NCBI GenBank assembly: GCA_902763685.1
Contig: CACWTF010000022.1
Coordinates: 1 to 32,025 of the forward strand
DNA: 32,025 nucleotides
Direction of reading: 5' to 3'
DNA from: a methanogenic archaeon
GTDB lineage: Archaea > Thermoplasmatota > Thermoplasmata > Methanomassiliicoccales > Methanomethylophilaceae
Position numbers and translations under genes: made by a program. Below the pieces are notes generated by a model. The model searched no databases and was not told the DNA's origin. It saw only the letters and a program-made list of their open reading frames with translations. How positions within the stretch are numbered: the stretch's first letter is position 1; every line of letters begins with the position of its first letter. Shown here piece after piece: positions 1-6,299 of this stretch.

Positions 1-2
1 GC

Positions 3-461
3 ATTTGCAAATTCTTTTCCTTCTTCTTCGGGAAGTCTGGTAAGTCGCTATTTAATGTATTCCAGCGCATCTTCCGTCAGCCGATAATCGTAGTCGTTGC
101 AACCGTCGGAACGGGAATCCTGGTCGGATGGATGGGCAACATCGACGAACCCGAATCGATCGGCGAAGTCACCAGCTCCGTGAACCAGATCACCATGAAC
201 ACCGATTCCTACAGGACCTCCTTCAGTATCACCGTCACCGACCAGTCCGGCGACGGCCTCAAGGGAGCAACCGTCCTCCTCTCCGGCTGCGGACTGTCAA
301 GCGGAAAGACCACCTACGCCGTCACCAACGAGAACGGCGTCGCAACCTTCAGCAACCTGAATCTGACGAAGACCACCCACGGCGTCGGTTACATCGATGT
401 CGAGGTCTCCTCCGCCACCCACGGTGTGGACAATACACTGAGGATTCCCGTGGTGAGGTGA
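3..461 (+). CDS. Membrane-anchored Ig-like surface protein (5' partial)
   Basis: The frame is open from the left edge without an in-frame ATG, GTG or TTG before codon ATG 132, so the true start lies upstream of the window. The visible product has a hydrophobic span at about 81-131 (PIIVVVATVGTGILVGWMG), followed by about 105 residues with the pattern of a bacterial Ig-like or carboxypeptidase-regulatory-like beta sandwich (VTDQSGDGLKGATVLLSG, then NENGVATF). The C-terminal part is therefore probably outside the cell. Its TGA is immediately followed by the ATG of the next gene (462), so the two are co-transcribed and probably coupled. Hydrophobic N-terminal segments in the next two genes suggest the tail of a pilus or secretion-related operon. 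Exact function is not recognised. Confidence 0.7.
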   Translation: MCKFFSFFFGKSGKSLFNVFQRIFRQPIIVVVATVGTGILVGWMGNIDEPESIGEVTSSVNQITMNTDSYRTSFSITVTDQSGDGLKGATVLLSGCGLSSGKTTYAVTNENGVATFSNLNLTKTTHGVGYIDVEVSSATHGVDNTLRIPVVR

Positions 462-890
462 ATGGACGGCAGAGGCGTTATCGGATTCCCGATGAGGCTG
501 ATGCTGGCGGCTGTCCTCCTGGCCCTCTGCACCCCGGTACTTGCCGAGATGACGGAGGGTTTCAGGGACCAGACGCATGAGAGCGAGGCACAGTGCCAGA
601 CAGACAAAATCAGGGAGGCTTCGGCCTCCCTCTACCTTTCCGGCCCCGGTTCTTCCAGGGTCGTTTCTATCGATATCCCCGCCGGTTACAGCATCACCGT
701 CGGCGGCGATGGTGCACAGGCCTACTCGATCACTGTTCTCAAAGGAGACGTACAGGTCTCCCTGACTTACAACGAGCATCCCTCCTTCCGTTTCATCGAT
801 GTCGTGAAGGACATCTCGGGACACTGTGAACTCCTTCTTTCATGCGAGAAGGATTCCGGCGGATGCGGGATCAGGGTGGCGGTAATTTGA
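462..890 (+). CDS. Pilin-like secreted or anchored small protein
   Basis: This 142-residue product has a hydrophobic segment near residues 11-28 (MRLMLAAVLLALCTPVLA) and then a beta-rich domain. The N-terminus could be a cleavable signal peptide (alanine at 28) or a type IV pilin-like stalk. The central part (ASLYLSGPGSSRVVSIDIPAGYSITV) resembles what I recall of archaeal pilin-like or accessory proteins of type IV pilus operons, where a short hydrophobic helix precedes a small beta domain. That is a resemblance, not a firm family match. It starts directly after the upstream stop codon and ends TGATG-overlapped with the next gene, so the three genes form one translationally coupled unit. Cysteines 125, 129 and 135 lie near the end (ELLLSCEKDSGGCG region) and could form disulfides. 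Confidence 0.6.
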   Translation: MDGRGVIGFPMRLMLAAVLLALCTPVLAEMTEGFRDQTHESEAQCQTDKIREASASLYLSGPGSSRVVSIDIPAGYSITVGGDGAQAYSITVLKGDVQVSLTYNEHPSFRFIDVVKDISGHCELLLSCEKDSGGCGIRVAVI

Positions 891-1261
891 TGGAATTCAC
901 CCTTTCACGTGCGTCGCTGATGATCTGCGGTGTCATACTCCTGACGGCCGCGGTCTCGCCCGTAGCTGATTTTCTGCAGGATGAGAACGACGGATATCTG
1001 CAGGAACTCGCCGAAAAGGATGCACGTCTCCTCGATGCTCTGGTTGAATCCGGGTACGACGAGGTATTCTTACACGGGGATTCCTTCCTCCCATCAGCCG
1101 AATACAGCCTGAGGGTGGACGGATATCTTCTGACCATCCAGGCTCCGGACGGGGCGGAACGCACCGCTGCCTTGAGGAACCAGTTGGTACCGATGGAGAT
1201 CTCTTACTGTACCGAATCGGAGATCAGTCCGGGCGATATGTTATGCCCATCTGCGGAATGA
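890..1261 (+). CDS. Pilin-like small membrane protein
   Basis: I start this 123-residue protein at ATG 890, which overlaps the previous TGA (TGATG), rather than at the longer upstream ATG 842 that lies inside the previous gene. A hydrophobic helix occupies residues 8-24 (SLMICGVILLTAAVSPV), preceded by a short polar N-terminus, which is the layout of archaeal pilin-like or TadE-like proteins. After the helix come a charged, possibly helical stretch (NDGYLQELAEKDARLLDALV) and a small beta-rich domain. The order helix, coil, beta domain fits a minor pilin. No prepilin peptidase site can be assigned with confidence. It is the last clear member of the left-edge operon. Confidence 0.6.
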   Translation: MEFTLSRASLMICGVILLTAAVSPVADFLQDENDGYLQELAEKDARLLDALVESGYDEVFLHGDSFLPSAEYSLRVDGYLLTIQAPDGAERTAALRNQLVPMEISYCTESEISPGDMLCPSAE

Positions 1262-1294
1262 AGATTACCGAGGTCTAAGGAAGGTGACATGGAA

Positions 1295-1468
1295 ATGGTC
1301 GAGAACGAACTGGATGTCAGGGCATTCAGACACGCCCAGAAAGATTCGAGAAAGGCCCTCAGACCATCACATCATATTCCGAGTGAGACTCACTCGCCGA
1401 ACTGTTCCGCCACCTTTCCCAACGCGGAGGCGAAACGTTCGATGTCCTTCCTGTTGTTGTACAGGTAG
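1295..1468 (+). CDS. Possible small ORF after the pilin-like operon
   Basis: A GGTGA ribosome-binding sequence at 1283-1287 lies seven bases before ATG 1295, an ideal archaeal spacing, and opens a 57-codon frame beginning MVENELDVRAFRHAQK. The last 80 bases run antisense into the end of the cysteine desulfurase gene and the frame ends in TAG, unlike every confident gene here. It may be the remnant of a gene truncated when this junction formed. No family is recognised; it could also be noncoding. Confidence 0.2.
   Translation: MVENELDVRAFRHAQKDSRKALRPSHHIPSETHSPNCSATFPNAEAKRSMSFLLLYR
1380..1396. other. Inverted repeat at the 3' end of the cysteine desulfurase gene
   Basis: CGAGTGA and TCACTCG form a perfect 7-bp inverted repeat with a GAC spacer, overlapping the cysteine desulfurase stop codon. 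It could form a 3'-end hairpin for the minus-strand transcript, but no T-run follows it there, so calling it a terminator would be speculative. Confidence 0.35.
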
Positions 1469-2595
1469 ACTGAAGCACGCACGCTGCCCTCGGTCTTCCT
1501 GGAAACGAAGAACGGGTGTGCACAGTGCATGCCGGACCTGACCATGATGCCGTCGATACTGTCGAGCATCATTGCCACGTCATGAGCACCGAGTCCGTCG
1601 ATGTTGAAGGACATGATCGAACAGCGTTTGGAGGGATCCTCGGGACCGACGATGTGCATGCCCTTGATGTCTTTCGTTAGTTCGAACATGTAGGAGAGGA
1701 GTTCGGCATCATGCTTCATGATGTTCTCCATCCCCACATTCTCGAGATACTCGAGGGCAGCCTTGGTACCGATGATCCCCGCATAATCCTGCAGTCCGGC
1801 CTCGAACCTGTCGGGTATCGGAGCGAAGTCGACGTCGTCGTATGTGACGAGTCCGACCATGCCTCCTCCGTACAGTCTGGGTCTTATGTTCTCAAGGGCA
1901 TCTTCCTTCCCGTAGAGCACTCCCATCCCGGAGGGTCCGAGCATCTTGTGGATGGACATCGCATAGAAATCGACGTCCGAATCCTTCATGTCAACCTTCA
2001 TGTGGGGTGCGGCCTGGGATCCGTCCACCATTATCATCGCCCCGTAATCGTAGGCGATCTCGGCGACGGCCTTTACGGGCACGGTGCAGCCCGTGACGTT
2101 GTTGCATTGGGAGACGGATACGAGCTTCACTGATCTGTCCATCTGGCTCTTGAAGGATTCGATGTCGAACACCCCGTCCTTCCCGGACTCGGAATGCCTC
2201 ATCCCGATCCCGACGGAATCCCTCAGAGTGAGCCACGGGACGTAATTGGAATTGTGTTCCGAATCGGTGGTGACGACGGTGTCACCCTTCTTCAGCCCGA
2301 ATCCGAAGGCCACGGTGTTGATGGCCTCGGTGGTATTCTTGGTGAACACGAACGAATTTGCAGAATCAGCACCGAAGAATGAGGCGAGCTTCTCGCGGGT
2401 CTCGTCGACCCTGATGGAGACCTCGTTCGCCAGGTGGTGCACGCTCCTCCCGCCGCAGACGGGGAAGTCGCGGTAGTATCCCGTCACCGCATCGATCACC
2501 GAATCGGGACGGAGGGACTGGCAGGAGCTGTCAAGGTACACTCCCGGATCGGCCCTCATCGTGGGGAAATCGTTACGGACGGAATCGAAATCCAT
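1390..2595 (-). CDS. sufS: SufS/Csd-type cysteine desulfurase
   Basis: This 401-residue fold-type I PLP enzyme removes sulfur from cysteine as an enzyme-bound persulfide for Fe-S cluster or thio-compound synthesis in the cytoplasm. The class V aminotransferase features are in order: EHNSNYVPW with the cofactor-stacking histidine at 114, the PLP aspartate at 191 (VDGSQAAPH), the Schiff-base lysine at 217 (SIHKMLGPSGMGVLYG) and the catalytic cysteine at 358 in RSGMHCAHP, which matches the group II (SufS) loop rather than NifS/IscS. Length is normal for SufS. No sufBC or sufE neighbour is visible. The gene diverges from the parvulin gene across only 57 bp and its start codon lies about 25 bp from the shared TATA box, so the mRNA is probably leaderless. 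Selenocysteine lyase activity is an alternative that sequence alone cannot exclude. Confidence 0.9.
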   Translation of the reverse strand: MDFDSVRNDFPTMRADPGVYLDSSCQSLRPDSVIDAVTGYYRDFPVCGGRSVHHLANEVSIRVDETREKLASFFGADSANSFVFTKNTTEAINTVAFGFGLKKGDTVVTTDSEHNSNYVPWLTLRDSVGIGMRHSESGKDGVFDIESFKSQMDRSVKLVSVSQCNNVTGCTVPVKAVAEIAYDYGAMIMVDGSQAAPHMKVDMKDSDVDFYAMSIHKMLGPSGMGVLYGKEDALENIRPRLYGGGMVGLVTYDDVDFAPIPDRFEAGLQDYAGIIGTKAALEYLENVGMENIMKHDAELLSYMFELTKDIKGMHIVGPEDPSKRCSIMSFNIDGLGAHDVAMMLDSIDGIMVRSGMHCAHPFFVSRKTEGSVRASVYLYNNRKDIERFASALGKVAEQFGE

Positions 2596-2618
2596 GGAGC
2601 ACGATTACCGACATCCCC

Positions 2619-2635
2619 TTTATATATTCTTTCGA
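2619..2635. promoter_or_regulatory. Shared, nearly symmetric TATA box between divergent genes
   Basis: TTTATATATT at 2619-2628 sits in the middle of a 57-bp gap between divergent starts at 2595 (minus) and 2653 (plus). Its centre is about 28 bp from either ATG. On the minus strand it is preceded by CGAAAG (2629-2634), a good BRE; the plus side has a C-run instead, so the minus direction should be stronger. Confidence 0.55.
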
Positions 2636-2652
2636 CGGGCCACTTTATCTAC

Positions 2653-2952
2653 ATGTGCGGCATGAGTGCACCCATGGTAAACGAAGCACACTGCGCACAC
2701 ATCCTTGTCAAAACCCAGAAGGAAGCCAAGGAACTGAAGGAGAGGGCCGCCTCCGGAGAGGACTTCGGCGAGCTCGCCAGGCAGTTCTCCTCCTGCCCCT
2801 CCAGATCAGAGGGCGGGGACCTGGGCTGGTTCGGTCCCGGTCAGATGGTGAAACCCTTCGAGCATGCCGCCTTCGCCGGTTCCCCCGGGGACCTGGTGGT
2901 CTGCAGGACGCAGTTCGGATGGCATGTCATCAAGATCATCGAGCAGAGGTAA
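2653..2952 (+). CDS. Parvulin-type peptidyl-prolyl cis-trans isomerase
   Basis: A free-standing parvulin domain of 92-99 residues catalyses cis-trans isomerisation of prolyl bonds and acts as a folding helper in the cytoplasm, because no signal peptide is visible. The family signature is complete: AHILVKTQKEAKEL, the basic/acidic helix region GEDFGELARQFSSCPS, then EGGDLGWFGPGQMVKPFEHAAF and the C-terminal TQFGWHVIKIIE. Size matches E. coli PpiC. Three in-frame ATGs exist (2653, 2662, 2674). I prefer 2653 because it lies at the expected transcription start for the TATA box at 2619-2628, giving a leaderless message, but 2674 leaves a minimal domain starting MVNEAHCAHI and is equally possible. 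It is followed after 39 bp by pyrD. Confidence 0.88.
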   Translation: MCGMSAPMVNEAHCAHILVKTQKEAKELKERAASGEDFGELARQFSSCPSRSEGGDLGWFGPGQMVKPFEHAAFAGSPGDLVVCRTQFGWHVIKIIEQR

Positions 2953-2991
2953 GCCACATACTAAATTAACAGAAGGCCATACGTGAGAACA

Positions 2992-3897
2992 ATGTCAGCT
3001 CTGAAGACCGCCGTAGGGAACGTCATCCTGGAGAATCCGGGAATGGTCGCTTCCGGCATCATGGACGAGACCGGTGCGTCCATGGTGAGGATGTTGGAAG
3101 CCGGTGCCGGAGCAGTGGTATCCAAATCCATCGGCATGGAACCCAAGGCGGGCCATGCCAATCCCTGTTTCACCGAGGTGGAGGGAGGTCTCGTCAACGC
3201 CATGGGGCTCCCCGGACCCGGAATCGAGCTCTTCAAAGAGGAGATGGAGGAGGCCGTGCCCCACGGCAACATCGTGGGTTCGGTCGCAGGAGCCAACGCC
3301 AAGGAGTTCACTTCCCTTGCGATCAAGATGGAGGAGTACGGTGCGTGTGCAGTGGAACTGAACATGTCATGCCCCCACGCCAAGGGTTACGGCATGGAAC
3401 TGGGAACCGACCCCGCCATTGTGAAGGAGATCGTCTCCGTCGTGAAATCCGCTGTGAAGATCCCCGTATGGGCGAAGCTGACCCCCAACACCCACATCCT
3501 GCCCCAGATCGCTCTGGCGGCACAGGACGGGGGTGCGGATGCCATCGTGGCCATCAACACCCTCAAGGCGATGGTCATCTCCCCAGAGTTCGCCAAACCC
3601 TTCCTCAGCAACAAGTTCGGCGGTCTCTCCGGTCCCGCCGTGAAACCCGTCGGGGTAAGGGCGATCTACGATCTCTACAAGGTCGTCTCCATCCCCCTCG
3701 TGGGTGTCGGAGGTATCTCCAACTGGAGGGACGCGGCGGAATACATCATGGCCGGCGCACAGGCCTTCCAGATCGGAAGTGCGGTGCTCACAGACGGTCC
3801 CGGGGTCTTCGGGAAGGTGAACAGGGACCTCGAGGTCTTCATGAAGGACTACGGATACGGTTCCGTCAAGGATATGGTAGGTGTCGCCAATGAGTGA
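2992..3897 (+). CDS. pyrD: Dihydroorotate dehydrogenase, catalytic subunit (class 1B)
   Basis: This roughly 301-residue FMN TIM-barrel protein oxidises dihydroorotate to orotate in pyrimidine synthesis. The class 1 active-site loop NMSCPHAKGYG carries the catalytic cysteine at about residue 127. The barrel also shows WAKLTPN (FMN-contacting lysine 162), AINTLKA and GVGGISNWRDAAEYIMAGAQAFQIGSA-type phosphate-binding strands (written here in part). I start at ATG 2992 (MSALKTAVGN) preceded by a GTGAG ribosome-binding sequence; GTG 2983 would add three residues. An A/T-rich CTAAATTAAC at 2961-2970 may give a private promoter in addition to read-through from the parvulin gene. The gene overlaps pyrK by eight bases, so PyrD and PyrK are made together as the heteromeric 1B enzyme, which passes electrons through PyrK. 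Confidence 0.93.
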   Translation: MSALKTAVGNVILENPGMVASGIMDETGASMVRMLEAGAGAVVSKSIGMEPKAGHANPCFTEVEGGLVNAMGLPGPGIELFKEEMEEAVPHGNIVGSVAGANAKEFTSLAIKMEEYGACAVELNMSCPHAKGYGMELGTDPAIVKEIVSVVKSAVKIPVWAKLTPNTHILPQIALAAQDGGADAIVAINTLKAMVISPEFAKPFLSNKFGGLSGPAVKPVGVRAIYDLYKVVSIPLVGVGGISNWRDAAEYIMAGAQAFQIGSAVLTDGPGVFGKVNRDLEVFMKDYGYGSVKDMVGVANE

Positions 3898-4660
3898 GTT
3901 CGTAAAGGTACTGAATGTCACGGAGAACAACTACGACACTAAGACCATCGAGTTCGAGACTTCCTTCGACGCCAGGCCCGGACAGTTCGTCATGGTCTGG
4001 AGGCCCGGTATGGAGGAGATCCCCATGTCCCTCTCTGCCACTGGCAAGGTGAAATCCATCAGCGTCAAGAGGATCGGTCCCGACACCGAGTTCCTCCATC
4101 AGATAAAGGCAGGCGATACCCTTGGAATCCGCGGACCCTACGGGAACGGATACGACCTCTCCGACGGAAGGAAATACCTCATCATCGGAGGGGGCATCGG
4201 TACCGCCTCGATCATGCCCGCGGTGGAAGCGAGCGGTGCCGACACCATCATCGGCGGAAGGTCCGAGGCGGACCTCGTCCTGAGGGACAGGGCCGAGAAG
4301 GCTGCCAAGAACGTCTGGTACTCCACAGACGACGGTTCCTTCGGTTTCCACGGGAACACCGTGCAGCTGTTCAGGGAGAAGCAGGCCGAGAACCACTACG
4401 ACTGCGTCGTGGCATGCGGTCCCGAGGTCATGCTGTTCTTCTTGTACAAAGCGTGCGAGGAACTCGGCGTGGACTGTCAGCTCTCCCTCGAGAGGCACAT
4501 GAAGTGCGGTGCCGGAGTATGCGGATGCTGCGTCATGGACGGTCAGAGGGTCTGCAAGGACGGTCCTGTCTTCAGCAAGTCCCAGATCGCCCAACTCAAG
4601 GACTTCGGCGTCCAGAAGAGGGACGAGTGCGGACGCGTCGTGAAGTTCAGGAAGGGATGA
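3890..4660 (+). CDS. pyrK: Dihydroorotate dehydrogenase electron-transfer subunit
   Basis: PyrK is the FAD and [2Fe-2S] partner of class 1B PyrD and links dihydroorotate oxidation to NAD or another acceptor. In the 256 residues one sees the flavin-binding region (RPGQFVMVW and IPMSLSA), a nucleotide-binding glycine loop (IIGGGIGTASIMP at 98-110), the CGPEVM segment and a C-terminal iron-sulfur site. The site follows C-x4-C-x2-C-x7-C (Cys 206, 211, 214, 222). The start is ATG 3890, overlapping the pyrD stop; a GTG nine bases earlier is in frame but inside pyrD. Protein length and motif order are normal. The TPR gene follows one base after the stop. Confidence 0.93.
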   Translation: MSEFVKVLNVTENNYDTKTIEFETSFDARPGQFVMVWRPGMEEIPMSLSATGKVKSISVKRIGPDTEFLHQIKAGDTLGIRGPYGNGYDLSDGRKYLIIGGGIGTASIMPAVEASGADTIIGGRSEADLVLRDRAEKAAKNVWYSTDDGSFGFHGNTVQLFREKQAENHYDCVVACGPEVMLFFLYKACEELGVDCQLSLERHMKCGAGVCGCCVMDGQRVCKDGPVFSKSQIAQLKDFGVQKRDECGRVVKFRKG

Positions 4661-4661
4661 G

Positions 4662-5075
4662 TTGTCCGCACCGGAGGGATACATCGAGGTCACCCACGGG
4701 AAACTCACCGTGAACGTCCCCAGGAAGCTCTTCTCCGGAACCGATGCGAAACTTGACGAGGCCAAGGCCGCGGAGTTCGGCAGGATGCTGAAATCCCGTT
4801 ATCCGTGGTTAACGGACGGCAGTCTAGAGGTCCTGTTCAGGAACGCCCGTTTCGAGATGCTCAGGGTGCTCGATTACGAGACCGGCGGCAGGAACGAGAG
4901 CAAGCGTCTGGAGGACCAGGGCGATATCGAGGGTGCCATCAGGCACCTGAAGAAACATCTCGAGGAGGATCCCGAGGACGCCGATTCCTGGTATGCCCTC
5001 GGCAATCTCCTCTGCAAGGCGGGCCGCACCGACGAAGGCTATCAGGCTTTCAACAGAGGGCGTTCGCTTTTCTGA
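4662..5075 (+). CDS. Small TPR-repeat protein downstream of pyrK
   Basis: The 137-residue soluble protein has no recognisable enzyme motif. Its C-terminal half forms at least one and probably two tetratricopeptide helix pairs: EGAIRHLKKHLEEDPEDADS, then WYALGNLLCKAGRTDEGYQAF with the typical W/Y, A, G, A positions. The N-terminal 60 residues (GYIEVTHGKLTVNVPRKLF) are not recognised. The best start is TTG 4662, placed directly after the pyrK stop codon; the nearby ATG at 4657 is out of frame. The one-base spacing implies translational coupling with pyrDK. Such TPR segments bind partner proteins, so a role as an assembly or regulatory partner is only a guess from position. Confidence 0.75.
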   Translation: MSAPEGYIEVTHGKLTVNVPRKLFSGTDAKLDEAKAAEFGRMLKSRYPWLTDGSLEVLFRNARFEMLRVLDYETGGRNESKRLEDQGDIEGAIRHLKKHLEEDPEDADSWYALGNLLCKAGRTDEGYQAFNRGRSLF

Positions 5076-5120
5076 TTATGACCTTTCATCCTGGCTGGGA
5101 CAGGCCAGACCTTGGCTGTA

Positions 5121-5138
5121 CGAAAGGGTTTAATATAG
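5121..5138 (+). promoter_or_regulatory. tRNA-Cys promoter (BRE and TATA box)
   Basis: CGAAAG at 5121-5126 followed by TTTAATATA at 5129-5137 gives a clear archaeal BRE/TATA pair. The expected transcription start near 5160 lies just before the mature 5' end of tRNA-Cys at 5165. Confidence 0.65.
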
Positions 5139-5164
5139 TCGACAGATAACCTTGAAATGCAACT

Positions 5165-5238
5165 GTCGGGGTATCACAGTGGCTATGAGGGGGACTGCAG
5201 ATCCTCATATGGGGGTTCGATTCCCTCCCCCGACTCCA
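5165..5238 (+). tRNA. tRNA-Cys (anticodon GCA), CCA encoded
   Basis: A complete cloverleaf can be folded by hand. The acceptor stem GTCGGGG (5165-5171) pairs with CCCCGAC (5228-5234). The D arm begins TCAC and closes with ATGA (three good pairs). The anticodon stem GGGGA pairs with TCCTC around loop CTGCAGA, giving anticodon GCA. A four-base variable loop ATAT is followed by the T arm GGGGG-TTCGATT-CCCTC. The discriminator base is T at 5235, the hallmark identity base of cysteine tRNA, and CCA follows at 5236-5238. No intron is needed. It stands alone between the pyr operon and the transglutaminase genes. Whether it is charged by CysRS or the SepRS/SepCysS route cannot be seen here. Confidence 0.95.
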
Positions 5239-5315
5239 CCTTATTTCATCCAACCTGTCATTGTCAGACTGTTGTCGGCATTTGTCTTTAATAATCATTG
5301 TAATATTTTGGCAGT

Positions 5316-6299
5316 ATGTTCTGTCCTGAATGCGGAAGGGAGGTTCCTGAGGGTGCGGATTTCTGCCCCGGGTGCGGCCGTTACGTCAATTCGGGATACA
5401 CCTACGTCGAGAACTGGGAGCAGCCATCCTCGACCACCACCAGTTATGATTTTTCCGAGCCCGCCTCCAGGCCGAAACGTGCGGGTTCGGCCAAGTTCAC
5501 CACAGCGATAATCGTGGTACTCGCTGTAGCTGCGATCGTCCTCCTCCCCACGCTCATGGAGGACAACCGCGGGGAGCTGTTCGGGAAGAGCTTCACCGAA
5601 TCATATTCCGGCGAAACCTCCGGATACACCGTGGTATCCTGCCAATGGGAATACCTCGACGGTCAGTTCAGCTGTTCCTACGGTGTAAAGGATTCCGACC
5701 GCACCGCACATGCTTCCGATCCCGTCTCGTCGAGGAATGTAATCATCTGGGCCGACGCCGTGGATTTCGTCGAGGTCACCGATACCGTGACGGCCATGGA
5801 GGATACCCTTGCAAAACTGTACAAGCAGGTGTTCGGCACGGATCCCGAAGCGGATCAGAGATATGCGGATTTCATCCTGGCATTCGTGCAGGGATCGGTC
5901 ACCTACATGACCGATCAGAACCAGCACGGCTACTCCGAATACTACGCCTATCCTGCTGAGACCCTCTACACCAAGAGGGGCGACTGCGAGGATACCGCGA
6001 TACTGTGTGCGGCCCTCTACAAAGCCGCAGGGTTCACATCGGCACTCCTGACCCTTCCCGGCCATATGATGGTGGGTGTGGTGCTCTCCTCGTACACCGT
6101 ACCGTCCTACGACAGTTCCGGCGAGATCCTCAGTCAGACCATCGGAGGGAAGACCTTCTATGCGGGAGAGACCACGCTCGACAGTGCCCAGCCCGTCGGT
6201 GTCAGCTACGGTTCCAATGACGGGTGGATGTACTCCAGCTACCTCAACTCGGGAGTCGTGGGTCAGGGAGCGTATACTTTCTACGAGGTGCCCGCATGA
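5316..6299 (+). CDS. Zinc-ribbon, membrane-anchored transglutaminase-like protein
   Basis: The 327-residue protein starts with a cytoplasmic zinc ribbon (CPEC at 3-6 and CPGC at 17-20), then a Ser/Thr-rich linker, one membrane helix at about 62-81 (TTAIIVVLAVAAIVLLPTL) and an external domain. That domain holds a transglutaminase-like papain fold: Cys224 in GDCEDTAIL, His250 in LPGHMMVG and an acidic third residue, probably Glu285 in AGETT. Members of the superfamily are peptidases, amidases or cross-linking enzymes, so the reaction is not determined. The end of the gene overlaps the next start (ATGA at 6296-6299), and the next gene encodes a second copy of the same catalytic domain. The zinc ribbon on the inner face could connect to cytoplasmic partners. 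Target is unknown. Confidence 0.8.
   Translation: MFCPECGREVPEGADFCPGCGRYVNSGYTYVENWEQPSSTTTSYDFSEPASRPKRAGSAKFTTAIIVVLAVAAIVLLPTLMEDNRGELFGKSFTESYSGETSGYTVVSCQWEYLDGQFSCSYGVKDSDRTAHASDPVSSRNVIIWADAVDFVEVTDTVTAMEDTLAKLYKQVFGTDPEADQRYADFILAFVQGSVTYMTDQNQHGYSEYYAYPAETLYTKRGDCEDTAILCAALYKAAGFTSALLTLPGHMMVGVVLSSYTVPSYDSSGEILSQTIGGKTFYAGETTLDSAQPVGVSYGSNDGWMYSSYLNSGVVGQGAYTFYEVPA

Noticed and set aside
842-889. Earlier ATG 842 for the third pilin-like gene
   Set aside because: It lies inside the preceding gene and would put a charged stretch before the hydrophobic helix; ATG 890 gives the usual stop-start overlap.
3866-4765. Antisense frame of 299 codons opposite pyrK
   Set aside because: The plus strand encodes a complete PyrK with all motifs; the antisense product looks like a His/Asp/Val-rich shadow.
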